A stretch of 14,614 bases of DNA from DATEXQ01 sp035256745 (GCA_035256745.1 DATEXQ010000040.1:1-14614); one strand, 5' to 3'. Counted from the first letter of the stretch, positions 6,611 to 13,782 are shown. The notes: generated from the letters alone by a model not told the origin. Translations and numbers: made by a program.

Positions 6611-7846
6611 TTAACCGACTATGGCCACTTTTCTTGGAGCAATTCTTGAAAGAATAATTGTTACAAAAAGCCCGAATATTCCTAAAAATGCAAATGTATT
6701 AAAATATCCCACTTTATCCGATAAAAATCCAGCAAGAATAGGGCCTATTACATAGCCAATATTTACGGAGAAGTCCACCAAACCTTCAATCTCCTTTTCT
6801 TTACTAAAGGAGTCTTCAATGGAATCTGCATATAATCCCTGCTCTATCGCCCAAGAAAAAGTTGAAAAGGTTGATGATAAAAGAATAACAACAAGAAGAA
6901 TCAGAGGGTGTCTAAAAAATGCAAAGGAAATAAGAAATATCGAGCTTATGATAAAAGAGTTAAAATTTGCCTTCTTTCCCAAAGAACCTTTAAATTTATC
7001 TACAAACCACCCCACCAAAAGAGGAGGAAGAGAGTAAGCAGTTAAAAATAACCCATCAAGTGGTTTAAATTTTACAAAAGTTTCCGAAAGAATGGGTCCG
7101 ATAGTCCAGAAAAATGAATCCTGCATACTCATAAGCATCGTAAATATCAAAAATGGCAACATTAATTTCCCGATTTTCTTCCAAAGACCAATCTCAACCA
7201 GAAAGCCTTTGGGCCGATATTGCTGTAATCTTTCAACTCTTATCCCTCGTTTTTTTCCGTTAATATAAAGAATCAGAAAAAATATAAAAGACATTGAAAG
7301 AAAAACCAAAGCCAATACAAAGGGCTTCCAATCAAGCGCTTCTCCTATTACAAAGCCTACTATAAGGGGAGCCAATAAATATCCCAAAGATTTAAAAACA
7401 CCCAACACTCCAAAACTTGATGCATGTTCGTCCTTTTCCATTTCTCTACTCACAAAATCGAAATTTCCAAACCCCAGAAGATCGTAATATAAACCCCACA
7501 AAGCCATGGCAAGTAGATATATAACAATGACCTTCGATTGCCATAAAATTAAAGGTTGAATTAAACAAACTATAAACATCGCCAGGTAAAGCCTTCTCCA
7601 ATGACTGTTCTGTAAATACTTACTAAGTAAAAAATCAAAAAGAGCACCTGCAATCGAAGATGTGCCGATAATTATTCCCATCATGGTATTGGAATAACCG
7701 CTTGCTTTTATAACCAGGGGAGAAATATAGGAAATGATTCCGTCAAAGACAGTCCAGAAAAAAAGCATTATTGAGGCAGAATACAAAAATTTATGTTTTA
7801 AACCATATATTCTGAAGTGGTTAACAAGATGGTTTAACGATTTCAT
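6611..7846 (-). CDS. MFS-family membrane transporter
   Basis: 411 residues with about twelve hydrophobic segments in two groups of six, split by a basic central loop (around 195-220, with KKRGIRVERLQQYRPKG). The start FFWTVFDGIISYISPLVI and the repeats GIIIGTSSIAGALFDFLLSK and YVIGPILAGFLSDKVGYF are typical of the major facilitator superfamily; the last is the usual gate motif before a late helix. Substrate cannot be read from the sequence. Start ATG at 7846 has no Shine-Dalgarno; a TATACT-like -10 lies about 60 bases upstream. It is separated from the secA group by a 135-base gap, so it is probably its own transcription unit. Confidence 0.88.
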   Translation of the reverse strand: MKSLNHLVNHFRIYGLKHKFLYSASIMLFFWTVFDGIISYISPLVIKASGYSNTMMGIIIGTSSIAGALFDFLLSKYLQNSHWRRLYLAMFIVCLIQPLILWQSKVIVIYLLAMALWGLYYDLLGFGNFDFVSREMEKDEHASSFGVLGVFKSLGYLLAPLIVGFVIGEALDWKPFVLALVFLSMSFIFFLILYINGKKRGIRVERLQQYRPKGFLVEIGLWKKIGKLMLPFLIFTMLMSMQDSFFWTIGPILSETFVKFKPLDGLFLTAYSLPPLLVGWFVDKFKGSLGKKANFNSFIISSIFLISFAFFRHPLILLVVILLSSTFSTFSWAIEQGLYADSIEDSFSKEKEIEGLVDFSVNIGYVIGPILAGFLSDKVGYFNTFAFLGIFGLFVTIILSRIAPRKVAIVG

Positions 7847-7967
7847 GTCTACTAATTTTCGTTCAGAAAGATTTTTTTGTAAATAGGAATCCTTTTTAAC
7901 AGTATAATAAAATCACAGTATGAGAAAAAAATCTGACCTAAGAATACATATTCTGGTTGGAAGTTTT

Positions 7968-7991
7968 ATATCTATAAATATTTATAGATAT
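7968..7991. repeat. Perfect 24-base palindrome at a gene end
   Basis: The two 12-base halves ATATCTATAAAT and ATTTATAGATAT are exact reverse complements with no spacer. The palindrome spans the stop codon (7984-7982) of the 86-residue gene. On the plus strand it is followed by TTTTAGTTT, on the minus strand by AAAAC. The stem is nearly all A-T, so it would be a poor terminator; an operator or chance AT palindrome is possible. Confidence 0.5.
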
Positions 7992-8242
7992 TTTAGTTTA
8001 TGGTACTCATCTAATATTTTTTCTGCCCAATAAAGACGCTTTCGAGATTCGCTTAAGACTTTCTTTTTATTAACTTTAACTAAAATCTTACCCAGTTCAA
8101 AACTTTTATTTTTCCCCAATTTTTCTTGCGCTCTTTTCAAAAACTCAAAACTGACCTTAACTGATCCCCTGGCTAAATAAAAGGCAGCCCTATAAAGGTT
8201 TGCAACTGAATCAGAATATAAACTATATTTCTCTAATCTCAT
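7982..8242 (-). CDS. Small helical protein of unknown function
   Basis: 86 residues, rich in Lys, Leu and Glu, without membrane segments or signal peptide. The pattern SDSVANLYRAAFYLARGSVKVSFEFLKRAQ suggests amphipathic helices packing as a helical bundle. Its ATG overlaps the stop of the upstream DUF5674-like gene by four bases (ATGA), so the two are translationally coupled and probably act together. I do not recognise a family. Confidence 0.72.
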   Translation of the reverse strand: MRLEKYSLYSDSVANLYRAAFYLARGSVKVSFEFLKRAQEKLGKNKSFELGKILVKVNKKKVLSESRKRLYWAEKILDEYHKLKYL

Positions 8243-8571
8243 GGCAAGTTAAAATAAGCTTTAATCACACTAATAAATTTTTCCCTCCTTTGGGGATCTA
8301 ATATTTCTAAACTTTCATTATTTAACCGAGGACGAAGATTCAAAACTGCGGTAGTATCAATTTGTTTCTCTATCAGATTTATTCCCCCTCCCCAAATATC
8401 ATCTTGACGGCTGCCCTTTTCTAATAGAACTTTTTCTCCATCCGCATGCAATTCTCCGCCTGCAACCACCCAATTTTTCTTGACATCTACCGTCACCTTT
8501 AAATAATCTCCCCATATATCTTGAAGTTTCCTTACTTCTTCAATATCCAAAGGACTATCAAAAAATTTCAT
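8239..8571 (-). CDS. DUF5674-like protein
   Basis: 110 residues, cytoplasmic. The line VTVDVKKNWVVAGGELHADGEKVLLEKGSRQDDIWG matches my recollection of the DUF5674 family (short, found in CPR bacteria and some archaea), which carries GGELHAD and a GS.Q.D.WG motif, then INLRP and DP..R near the end; here LNLRP and DPQRREKF occupy those places. The function of the family is unknown. It starts 32 bases after the secA stop and overlaps the following small helical gene, so it may be read through from secA. No Shine-Dalgarno; TAAAAT lies six bases before the ATG. Confidence 0.8.
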   Translation of the reverse strand: MKFFDSPLDIEEVRKLQDIWGDYLKVTVDVKKNWVVAGGELHADGEKVLLEKGSRQDDIWGGGINLIEKQIDTTAVLNLRPRLNNESLEILDPQRREKFISVIKAYFNLP

Positions 8572-8603
8572 ATTCCAATTTTAACACGAAGCCCTCTTGT
8601 TTT

Positions 8604-11339
8604 TTACCCATATTGTGGATAATGACATTTTTTGTATTTTTTTCCGGAACCGCAAGGACACGGATCGTTTCGGCCGGGTTTAGATTTGTTTGTTTGTTGA
8701 TTTGTTGATTGATTAATTGGTTTGGAAAATGCAGGAGAGTTCGCTTGTGTTTCTTTATCAACACCACCGCCAGCTAATCCCATCGCATCTGTTCTATCTA
8801 TATTAGTCTGGGCTTGTTCCAAAGGAATCTCCGGTCTTGTGGTTTGGGCAACACCGATTCTGTAAATTCTATGAGCAAGCTCTTCATCAATTCTATCCAT
8901 CAAAGTTTCAAAAGTGGCATACGCCTCATTTTTGAATTCCACTAAAGGATCTCTTTGTCCGTAAGCTCTTAGTCTTACTCCTTCACGAAGACCGTCAATA
9001 TAATCAATATGATCTATCCAGAGATGATCTATGGAGGAAAGGTATGCAAATTTTTCAATTTGCCTGGTAAGGATTTCTCCCATCTGTTTTTCTTTTGCCT
9101 CGTGAATGTCTTTAATAACTTTGAACAAAAACTTTTTGATTTCTTCCTCACCTTGAAGGTTTTTTAACTCTTCCTTTACTCTTTCTCTTGATGCATCGTC
9201 AAAGGGTATAATTTCAAGTAGTCCCGCAATAATTTTTTCATCATCAAATCCAATTCCGTTATCTTTTTGGGAAATCATCAGAATTTTTTCAATTTGACTT
9301 TCCAGCTTTTCCAAAATCTCATCTTTTAAATTATCGCTCTCCAAAATTCTTCTTCGCAGTTTATAAATAATTTCCCTTTGCTGGTTGGCAACATCGTCAT
9401 ACTCGACCAAACTTTTTCTCATATCGAAATTAAACCCTTCAACTTTTACCTGCGCTTGTTCAATCGCTCTTGTAACCAATTTATTTTCCAGAGGCTGATC
9501 CTCGGGAATATTTAACCTGTCCATTAAGCTTTTAATCTGTTCTCCTCCGAAAATTCTCATCAAATCGTCTTCCAAAGATAAAAAGAATCGTGAAGAACCA
9601 GGGTCTCCCTGTCTTCCCGAACGACCTCTTAATTGATTGTCTATTCTTCTTGATTCGTGTCTCTCGGTTCCCACTACATGAAGACCCCCCGCTTTTACCA
9701 CCCTTTCGTGCATTTCCTGCCATTTTTCATATTCCTTTGTTTCCAGCCATTTTTCATTTGATACTTTTTCCGGTCTATCGGGCATTGCACCTCCCAAAAC
9801 TATATCTACTCCTCTTCCGGCCATGTTGGTTGCAACTGTAACTGCTCCGGGTTTTCCTGCGTCTGCTAAAATCATAGCTTCCCTTTCGTGGTTTTTGGCA
9901 TTTAGAATATTATGGGGAATCTTTTTCCTTTTTAAGTATTCGCTTATTATTTCATTTTTCTCAATTGAGGTTGTTCCCACTAAAATAGGTTGACTTTTAC
10001 TGTGCTTTTCTTCGATTTCTTTGACTATGCTTCCGTATTTACCTCGCAAGGTTTTATAAATAATATCCGGATTATCCGCTCTTATCATAGGTTTATGGGT
10101 CGGAACCACAACCACATCAAGCTTATAAATTTTTCTGAATTCCTCAGCCTCTGTTGCGGCTGTTCCAGTCATTCCGGATAAATGTTTGTACATCCTGAAG
10201 TAATTTTGAAAAGAAATTGTTGCTAAGGTTTTACTTTCCTGTTGAATAACGACGCCCTCTTTTGCCTCAACTGCCTGATGAAGTCCATCACTCCATCGCC
10301 TGCCAAACATCAACCTTCCCGTAAATTCATCAACTATTATTACCTGGCCGTCTTTTACTATATAGTCTTTGTCCTTCAGATATAAAGTTCTTGATCTTAA
10401 GGCATTTTCAATGTGGTGAATTGCATCAAAATCTTTTTCGTAAAGATTGGGAACTCCCAGTATCTTTTCCACTTTGGAAACTCCATGTTCTGTTAAAGAA
10501 GCGCTTTTTGTTTTTTCATCTATAGTAAAGTCCGTATCGGAATTGAGTTTATCTACCATTTGTGCAAACTTGTAGTATTTTTCAGTGGGTTCGGTATCAG
10601 GAGCTGAAATTATAAGAGGAGTTCTTGCTTCATCGATTAATACCGAGTCAACCTCATCAACGATTGCGAAATAATGCCCCCTTTGAGCCATTTCTTCAAG
10701 GCTTTGGACCATGTTATCTCTAAGGTAATCAAAACCAAATTCATTATTTGTTCCGTAAGTAATATCGGCACTATAAGCCTCTTTTCTGGTTGAAGGTTTA
10801 AGATGTGCTAGTCTTTCGTCTCCATGACTGGTGTCAGAAAATTCCGGGTCAAAGACAAAGGATTTCATCTCCTGGACTATCGAACCGACGTTAAGACCCA
10901 ACATATGAAATATAGGACTATTCCATCCGGCATCTCGGCGTGCAAGATAATCATTCACAGTAACCAAGTGTGCTCCTTTACCAGTCAAGGCTCTAAGGTA
11001 AAGAGCGGGAACGGCTGATAATGTTTTTCCCTCTCCTGTTTTTTGTTCAGCTACTTTTCCCTCAAAAAGAGCAATTGCCGCCATTAATTGCACATCAAAG
11101 GGTCTTAGTCCTATTGCCCTCCAGCTAACTTCTCTTACCAAGGCAAAGGCTTCGGGAAGAATGTTCTCCAAGGTTTCTCCCTTTTCAAGTCTTTCTTTAA
11201 ATTCACTTGTTTTCTTCTTGAAATCCTCATCTTTTAATTTTTTTGTTTTAGAATCCAAATCGTTTATTTTTACAACGACTTTTGCTAGTCTATCTAATTC
11301 TTTTTGGTTTAAATCCAATAATTTTGAAAATATATTCAT
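8604..11339 (-). CDS. secA: Preprotein translocase ATPase SecA
   Basis: Motor ATPase that drives unfolded proteins through SecYEG, 911 residues, a full-length SecA. Visible elements: Walker A EQKTGEGKT (98-106), VNDYLARRDA (128-137), TYGTNNEFGFDYLRDNM (194-210), the DEAD-type DEVD (228-231), GTTSIEKNE, TNMAGRGVDI, and GRSGRQGDPGSSRFFLSLED in the second motor domain, followed by the helical scaffold. The C-terminus keeps the zinc-binding CxCx8CH motif (Cys894, Cys896, Cys905, His906). Between about residues 158 and 190 there is a charged stretch (FDPEFSDTSHGDERLAHLKPS) longer than the equivalent region of E. coli SecA. No Shine-Dalgarno; TATAAT lies 18 bases upstream. The many exported proteins in this window would depend on it. 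Confidence 0.97.
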   Translation of the reverse strand: MNIFSKLLDLNQKELDRLAKVVVKINDLDSKTKKLKDEDFKKKTSEFKERLEKGETLENILPEAFALVREVSWRAIGLRPFDVQLMAAIALFEGKVAEQKTGEGKTLSAVPALYLRALTGKGAHLVTVNDYLARRDAGWNSPIFHMLGLNVGSIVQEMKSFVFDPEFSDTSHGDERLAHLKPSTRKEAYSADITYGTNNEFGFDYLRDNMVQSLEEMAQRGHYFAIVDEVDSVLIDEARTPLIISAPDTEPTEKYYKFAQMVDKLNSDTDFTIDEKTKSASLTEHGVSKVEKILGVPNLYEKDFDAIHHIENALRSRTLYLKDKDYIVKDGQVIIVDEFTGRLMFGRRWSDGLHQAVEAKEGVVIQQESKTLATISFQNYFRMYKHLSGMTGTAATEAEEFRKIYKLDVVVVPTHKPMIRADNPDIIYKTLRGKYGSIVKEIEEKHSKSQPILVGTTSIEKNEIISEYLKRKKIPHNILNAKNHEREAMILADAGKPGAVTVATNMAGRGVDIVLGGAMPDRPEKVSNEKWLETKEYEKWQEMHERVVKAGGLHVVGTERHESRRIDNQLRGRSGRQGDPGSSRFFLSLEDDLMRIFGGEQIKSLMDRLNIPEDQPLENKLVTRAIEQAQVKVEGFNFDMRKSLVEYDDVANQQREIIYKLRRRILESDNLKDEILEKLESQIEKILMISQKDNGIGFDDEKIIAGLLEIIPFDDASRERVKEELKNLQGEEEIKKFLFKVIKDIHEAKEKQMGEILTRQIEKFAYLSSIDHLWIDHIDYIDGLREGVRLRAYGQRDPLVEFKNEAYATFETLMDRIDEELAHRIYRIGVAQTTRPEIPLEQAQTNIDRTDAMGLAGGGVDKETQANSPAFSKPINQSTNQQTNKSKPGRNDPCPCGSGKKYKKCHYPQYG

Positions 11340-11356
11340 ATTAAAAATAAAGTTTG

Positions 11357-11362
11357 ATTATA
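11357..11362 (-). promoter_or_regulatory. Probable -10 element of secA
   Basis: A perfect TATAAT on the minus strand, 17 bases before the secA start codon. No good -35 is visible at 16-18 bases; TTGCTA is about 20 bases upstream. The predicted leader is roughly ten bases. Confidence 0.5.
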
Positions 11363-11414
11363 GCTTGAATCTAATACTATTGTAGCAAAGAAGTCACGCT
11401 GAACCTACCTTATA

Positions 11415-11443
11415 TTGACTATAGGCTATTTTTGAGGTAAAAT
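11415..11443 (+). promoter_or_regulatory. Near-consensus promoter of the plus-strand module
   Basis: TTGACT (11415-11420) is followed after exactly 17 bases by TAAAAT (11438-11443). The predicted start near 11450 gives a leader of about 87 bases, unusually long for this window, containing a small TGAGA/TCTCA hairpin (11457-11473). The promoter lies divergent from that of secA. Confidence 0.7.
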
Positions 11444-11524
11444 TCACCCCAGAACTTGAGATCAAATGTCTCATCGCTCTTTAAAAAGGTTGGGGAACCA
11501 ATTCAATCAAATCTAACATTTTTC

Positions 11525-11531
11525 AAAGGAG
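11525..11531 (+). promoter_or_regulatory. Ribosome binding site deciding the start at 11537
   Basis: AAAGGAG lies five bases before ATG 11537. This fixes the start against the longer frame that could begin at TTG 11456, whose extra residues are upstream of this site. Confidence 0.85.
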
Positions 11532-11536
11532 AAAAG

Positions 11537-12169
11537 ATGAACGAACCGAATTCCCAGGTAAAAATTGGACGATTTATATACAAACATCGGGGTATTATTT
11601 TCGGATTCCTAATAGTACTCGCGTTAATGTCGTTTGAGATCTTTAACTACTCTACGACAGAATACGCTTTAGCTGACTTTTTGGGCAACTTAGGATTCGT
11701 AAATATCCGATGGTCAGTTATCTTGGCTATCGCATTTTGTTGCATTGATTTCGCGGGTCTTGCCCGTCTTTTTACGCCGGAGCAAGGTAAGAACGAATCA
11801 AAAGAAATATGGTATCTCTTCGGAGCCTGGCTTATTGCAGCTACTATGAACGCCATGCTCACCTGGTGGACCATATCCTTGTCCATCGTAAACCATGCTA
11901 ACGCAGTTAATCAAATTATCGATCGGTCAACATTGGTAAAGATTGTTCCAATATTTATAGCAGTCATGGTATGGCTTATCCGCGTACTGATTATTGGAAC
12001 ATTTGCTGTTGCCGGCGACAGACTTTTTGCAACAAAAGAAGTTCTTGATACAAATATGACTGCAGCAATGCGTAGACAAATTAAAAGAAGCCAAGGTATT
12101 TCAGCGAAAAGACCAAAAAGCAGAAAAAATCTATTTCCGTTTTTAAGAAAGTGGAAATTAACTGCTTAA
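11537..12169 (+). CDS. Four-helix membrane protein of unknown function
   Basis: 210 residues. Four membrane helices are predicted at about 19-36, 58-78, 92-117 and 135-158, with a strongly basic cytoplasmic tail (179-208, RRQIKRSQGISAKRPKSRK) that could touch nucleic acid or acidic lipid. Notable stretches are the second-helix IAFCCIDFAGLARLF and the third-helix ATMNAMLTWWTISLS. I do not recognise a named family. It is the first gene of a plus-strand pair between minus-strand genes, with a near-consensus promoter and a canonical Shine-Dalgarno. A long inverted repeat follows the stop, then a lytic-transglycosylase-like gene. The pairing hints at an envelope complex or a horizontally acquired cassette, but this is inference. 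Confidence 0.85.
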   Translation: MNEPNSQVKIGRFIYKHRGIIFGFLIVLALMSFEIFNYSTTEYALADFLGNLGFVNIRWSVILAIAFCCIDFAGLARLFTPEQGKNESKEIWYLFGAWLIAATMNAMLTWWTISLSIVNHANAVNQIIDRSTLVKIVPIFIAVMVWLIRVLIIGTFAVAGDRLFATKEVLDTNMTAAMRRQIKRSQGISAKRPKSRKNLFPFLRKWKLTA

Positions 12170-12175
12170 CCTAAT

Positions 12176-12222
12176 AAGGCGGGTTGCTACAAACCCCAAC
12201 CGCTTAAAAAGCAACCCGCCTT
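12176..12222 (+). terminator. Perfect 13-base inverted repeat, terminator or attenuator
   Basis: AAGGCGGGTTGCT (12176-12188) and AGCAACCCGCCTT (12210-12222) are exact reverse complements around a 21-base loop. The tail TTCAATTCTTT is only moderately T-rich. The left arm can instead pair with CAACCGC in the loop (12197-12203), leaving one bulged G, so two exclusive folds are possible. No separate promoter is visible before the next gene, so termination here must be partial if the pair is one transcript. Confidence 0.6.
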
Positions 12223-12250
12223 CAATTCTTTAACATATTAAAAATCTAAA

Positions 12251-12257
12251 AAGGAGG
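12251..12257 (+). promoter_or_regulatory. Canonical ribosome binding site
   Basis: AAGGAGG is placed five bases before ATG 12263. It is the strongest Shine-Dalgarno in the window. Confidence 0.88.
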
Positions 12258-12262
12258 TTAAT

Positions 12263-13003
12263 ATGCCCACCCCAACACCTGTTTGGGATTCATCCGGCTT
12301 TGATAGCCCCCAATGGGCTCTCTGGTTTTTTTTAGCCGGATTAATAGTCGGAATAATGATTGTTGGAATCAAACTCCCCAAACCAAAAAAAATGGGTGTG
12401 GGTATGATTCCGGTTGTTCTGGCTTTTATCGTCGTTATTTCATCTATATCTGGAGTGATATTTATAAGTTCACACTCATCAACTGTTGAGGCAAAAGCGC
12501 TCCCAACTGTTGTCAAGTCAACTAATGCTCCAGTACCAACGTTACAGATAGTGGTTGAGGTAGAATCAGAAAAAAATAATCCGCAAGAATGTCATGTGTC
12601 AGATAAATATCCCGATGATATTCTTCAATGGTGTAGTCTTATTACTAAATATGCCCATACTTATGGATTACCATCCAACCTAATTTCGGCAGTGATGTTA
12701 CAGGAATCCGGTGGAGATTATCTAGCATATTCCAGCTCCGGTGCAGTTGGACTAATGCAAGTTATGCCAAGAGATGGGATAGCTGCCTCATTCGAATGTA
12801 TTAACGGTCCCTGCTTTGCCAGCCGTCCAACAATCGAAGAGCTCCAAGACCCTGAATATAACATAGAATACGGTACAAAAATGCTTGCCGGTTTACTCGA
12901 AAAATACGGAGACATAAGAGAAGCTTTGAAGGCATATGGACCAAGCGATGTTGTATATTATTACGCCGATATTATCTTAACAATTTACGATAATTACAAA
13001 TAA
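12263..13003 (+). CDS. Membrane-anchored lytic-transglycosylase-like protein
   Basis: 246 residues. Two membrane helices lie at about 18-36 and 48-70, then a Thr/Val/Pro-rich linker and a C-terminal lysozyme-like SLT domain (about 115-246). The catalytic glutamate is Glu148 in VMLQESGGD, followed by SSSGAVGLMQVMP, the standard SLT signature. The usual closing AYNAGP motif is reduced to AYGP (224-227), so the active-site end is slightly divergent. Cysteines at 110, 124, 179 and 184 lie in the outside domain and could form disulfides; a VKOR gene is adjacent. It would cleave glycan strands at the outer face of the membrane. The family is clear; whether it serves wall turnover or a transfer or secretion apparatus is unknown. 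Confidence 0.88.
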   Translation: MPTPTPVWDSSGFDSPQWALWFFLAGLIVGIMIVGIKLPKPKKMGVGMIPVVLAFIVVISSISGVIFISSHSSTVEAKALPTVVKSTNAPVPTLQIVVEVESEKNNPQECHVSDKYPDDILQWCSLITKYAHTYGLPSNLISAVMLQESGGDYLAYSSSGAVGLMQVMPRDGIAASFECINGPCFASRPTIEELQDPEYNIEYGTKMLAGLLEKYGDIREALKAYGPSDVVYYYADIILTIYDNYK

Positions 13004-13007
13004 CAAA

Positions 13008-13073
13008 ACCCAGATGTAAGTTACTTACGACAAGTATGATCTTGTCTAGTGACCTAAGTCTGGGTATTTTTTT
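13008..13073 (+). terminator. Terminator after the transglycosylase-like gene
   Basis: ACCCAGA (13008-13014) pairs with TCTGGGT (13059-13065), followed by ATTTTTTT. Inside are further hairpins: GTAAG/CTTAC, and GACAAG/CTTGTC around TATGAT. The structure is more elaborate than a simple terminator and lies between two converging genes, so it may serve both. Confidence 0.75.
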
Positions 13074-13077
13074 GCCT

Positions 13078-13497
13078 CTATGAAGCTTTAACTAATTTGT
13101 AATTCAGTTGAAGAGAAAGAAGAAAAACTATAAGCATAATTAACTGACAAGCCAAACACACAGGACATAAGATCTTTATAAAAAATACTTCCAAAATTGT
13201 TAACCTCAGGCAAAAAAGCAACCCAAAGGCTGTCATTGCCAGGGATAATTTTTTCTTTTTGGTAAGAGAAGAAAAAAGAATAACCGCATAACCTGTTAAC
13301 CCTATTAATGCAACCGGTATTCCAAAAAATGTTGAGAGTGTACCTTTCGTAACAGCATTGCAATTTAGACCGCTACTTAAATTGCACAAAGTACTGGGAA
13401 CGGCTGCATAAAAGTTATAAAGAAGATATGTGGCAAGCACAATACCTATTATCGATAAAATTATCATTAAACTCCAAATATTTTTCTCTTTAAACAT
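13078..13497 (-). CDS. VKOR-family disulfide-forming membrane protein
   Basis: 139 residues with four membrane helices (about 10-30, 57-77, 84-107 and 110-130). Bacterial VKOR homologues reoxidise a DsbA-like thiol oxidase and pass electrons to quinone. Both cysteine pairs are present: Cys38 and Cys46 in LCNLSSGLNC, and the CPVC centre at 111-114 with Cys117 nearby; the GIPVALIGLTGY line after the first pair is typical. There is no fused thioredoxin domain, and no DsbA-like partner is in this window. Likely clients include the cysteine-bearing transglycosylase-like and M23 proteins. TATAGT lies eleven bases before the ATG; there is no Shine-Dalgarno. Confidence 0.92.
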   Translation of the reverse strand: MFKEKNIWSLMIILSIIGIVLATYLLYNFYAAVPSTLCNLSSGLNCNAVTKGTLSTFFGIPVALIGLTGYAVILFSSLTKKKKLSLAMTAFGLLFCLRLTILEVFFIKILCPVCLACQLIMLIVFLLSLQLNYKLVKAS

Positions 13498-13550
13498 AGA
13501 TTATTTTTACTATATATTTGATATTTATGCAAGATGAACTATATACACAA

Positions 13551-13619
13551 TAAAAATGCGCCCGAATTCGAGGAGTTGACTAAGATAATCTCTTAGAATA
13601 ACTCCCTACATCCGGGCGC
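13551..13619 (-). terminator. Three-segment hairpin with T tail before VKOR
   Basis: On the minus strand GCGCCCG pairs with CGGGCGC (13619-13613 with 13564-13558), then a symmetric 7/7 internal loop, GGAGTT/AACTCC, and CTAAGA/TCTTAG around a five-base loop. ATTTTTA follows. It should end transcripts coming from the tRNA-like genes. The seven-base outer stem resembles a tRNA acceptor stem, but no D or T arm is present. Confidence 0.55.
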
Positions 13620-13620
13620 G

Positions 13621-13679
13621 AACAAAAAGAGGAGAAAATTATTAACATGCCGCAATTGGCTTGTTATAATTCGCCTCTT
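13621..13679 (-). terminator. Terminator-like hairpin after the first tRNA-like gene
   Basis: Just after the tRNA-like RNA, AAGAGG pairs with CCTCTT (13679-13674 with 13632-13627), with inner pairing of ATTATAAC with GTTAATAAT. A TTTTTGTT tail follows. The stem is interrupted, so strength is uncertain. Confidence 0.45.
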
Positions 13680-13683
13680 AAAA

Positions 13684-13782
13684 GCGCTGGAAAGGATTTG
13701 AACCTTCATTTTTCGGTAGTCTCCATGGACACCATGGGAGGAGAAAGACTATCCGAACGCTCTTCTTTTGAGCTACCAGCGC
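13684..13782 (-). tRNA. tRNA-like gene with oversized anticodon arm (anticodon not assignable)
   Basis: Minus strand, 99 bases. The acceptor stem GCGCTGG/CCAGCGC is a perfect 7 bp. T8 and A9 are followed by D stem GCTC/GAGC with a short loop AAAAGAA that lacks the usual GG. The T arm is GAAGG-TTCAAAT-CCTTT. The anticodon stem TTCGG/CCGAA closes over 36 bases instead of seven: a bulged A, TAGTCT/AGACTA, an eight-base bulge TTCTCCTC, and CCATGG/CCATGG with a TGT loop. Removing a single internal block to leave a seven-base loop never gives a purine at position 37, so no normal anticodon can be assigned. The base after the acceptor is T and CCA is not encoded. It could be an intron-bearing tRNA, a degraded tRNA, or a tRNA-like RNA with a non-decoding role. 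Confidence 0.6.

Noticed and set aside
7920..8033. Small plus-strand ORF beginning MRKKSDLRIHILVG
   Set aside because: It has a TATAAT eleven bases upstream, but is only about 37 codons, runs through the palindrome and antisense to the 86-residue gene, and lacks any supporting motif.
8558..8767. Alternative minus-strand frame inside the secA end
   Set aside because: It overlaps the well-conserved SecA C-terminal zinc motif in another frame and resembles no protein family.
11456..11536. Longer start (TTG 11456) for the plus-strand membrane protein
   Set aside because: The extra 27 residues precede a canonical ribosome binding site placed exactly for ATG 11537.
13558..13620. A third tRNA gene
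   Set aside because: The 7-bp GCGCCCG stem and a TCGAATTC stretch are suggestive, but there is no D arm, no 5-bp T stem and no anticodon loop; the T tail fits a terminator better.
13700..13760. Group I intron or archaeal-type intron in the tRNA-like genes
   Set aside because: The inserts add only about 29 and 41 bases, too short for group I. No 3-4-3 bulge-helix-bulge could be drawn, and no excision restores a standard anticodon loop.
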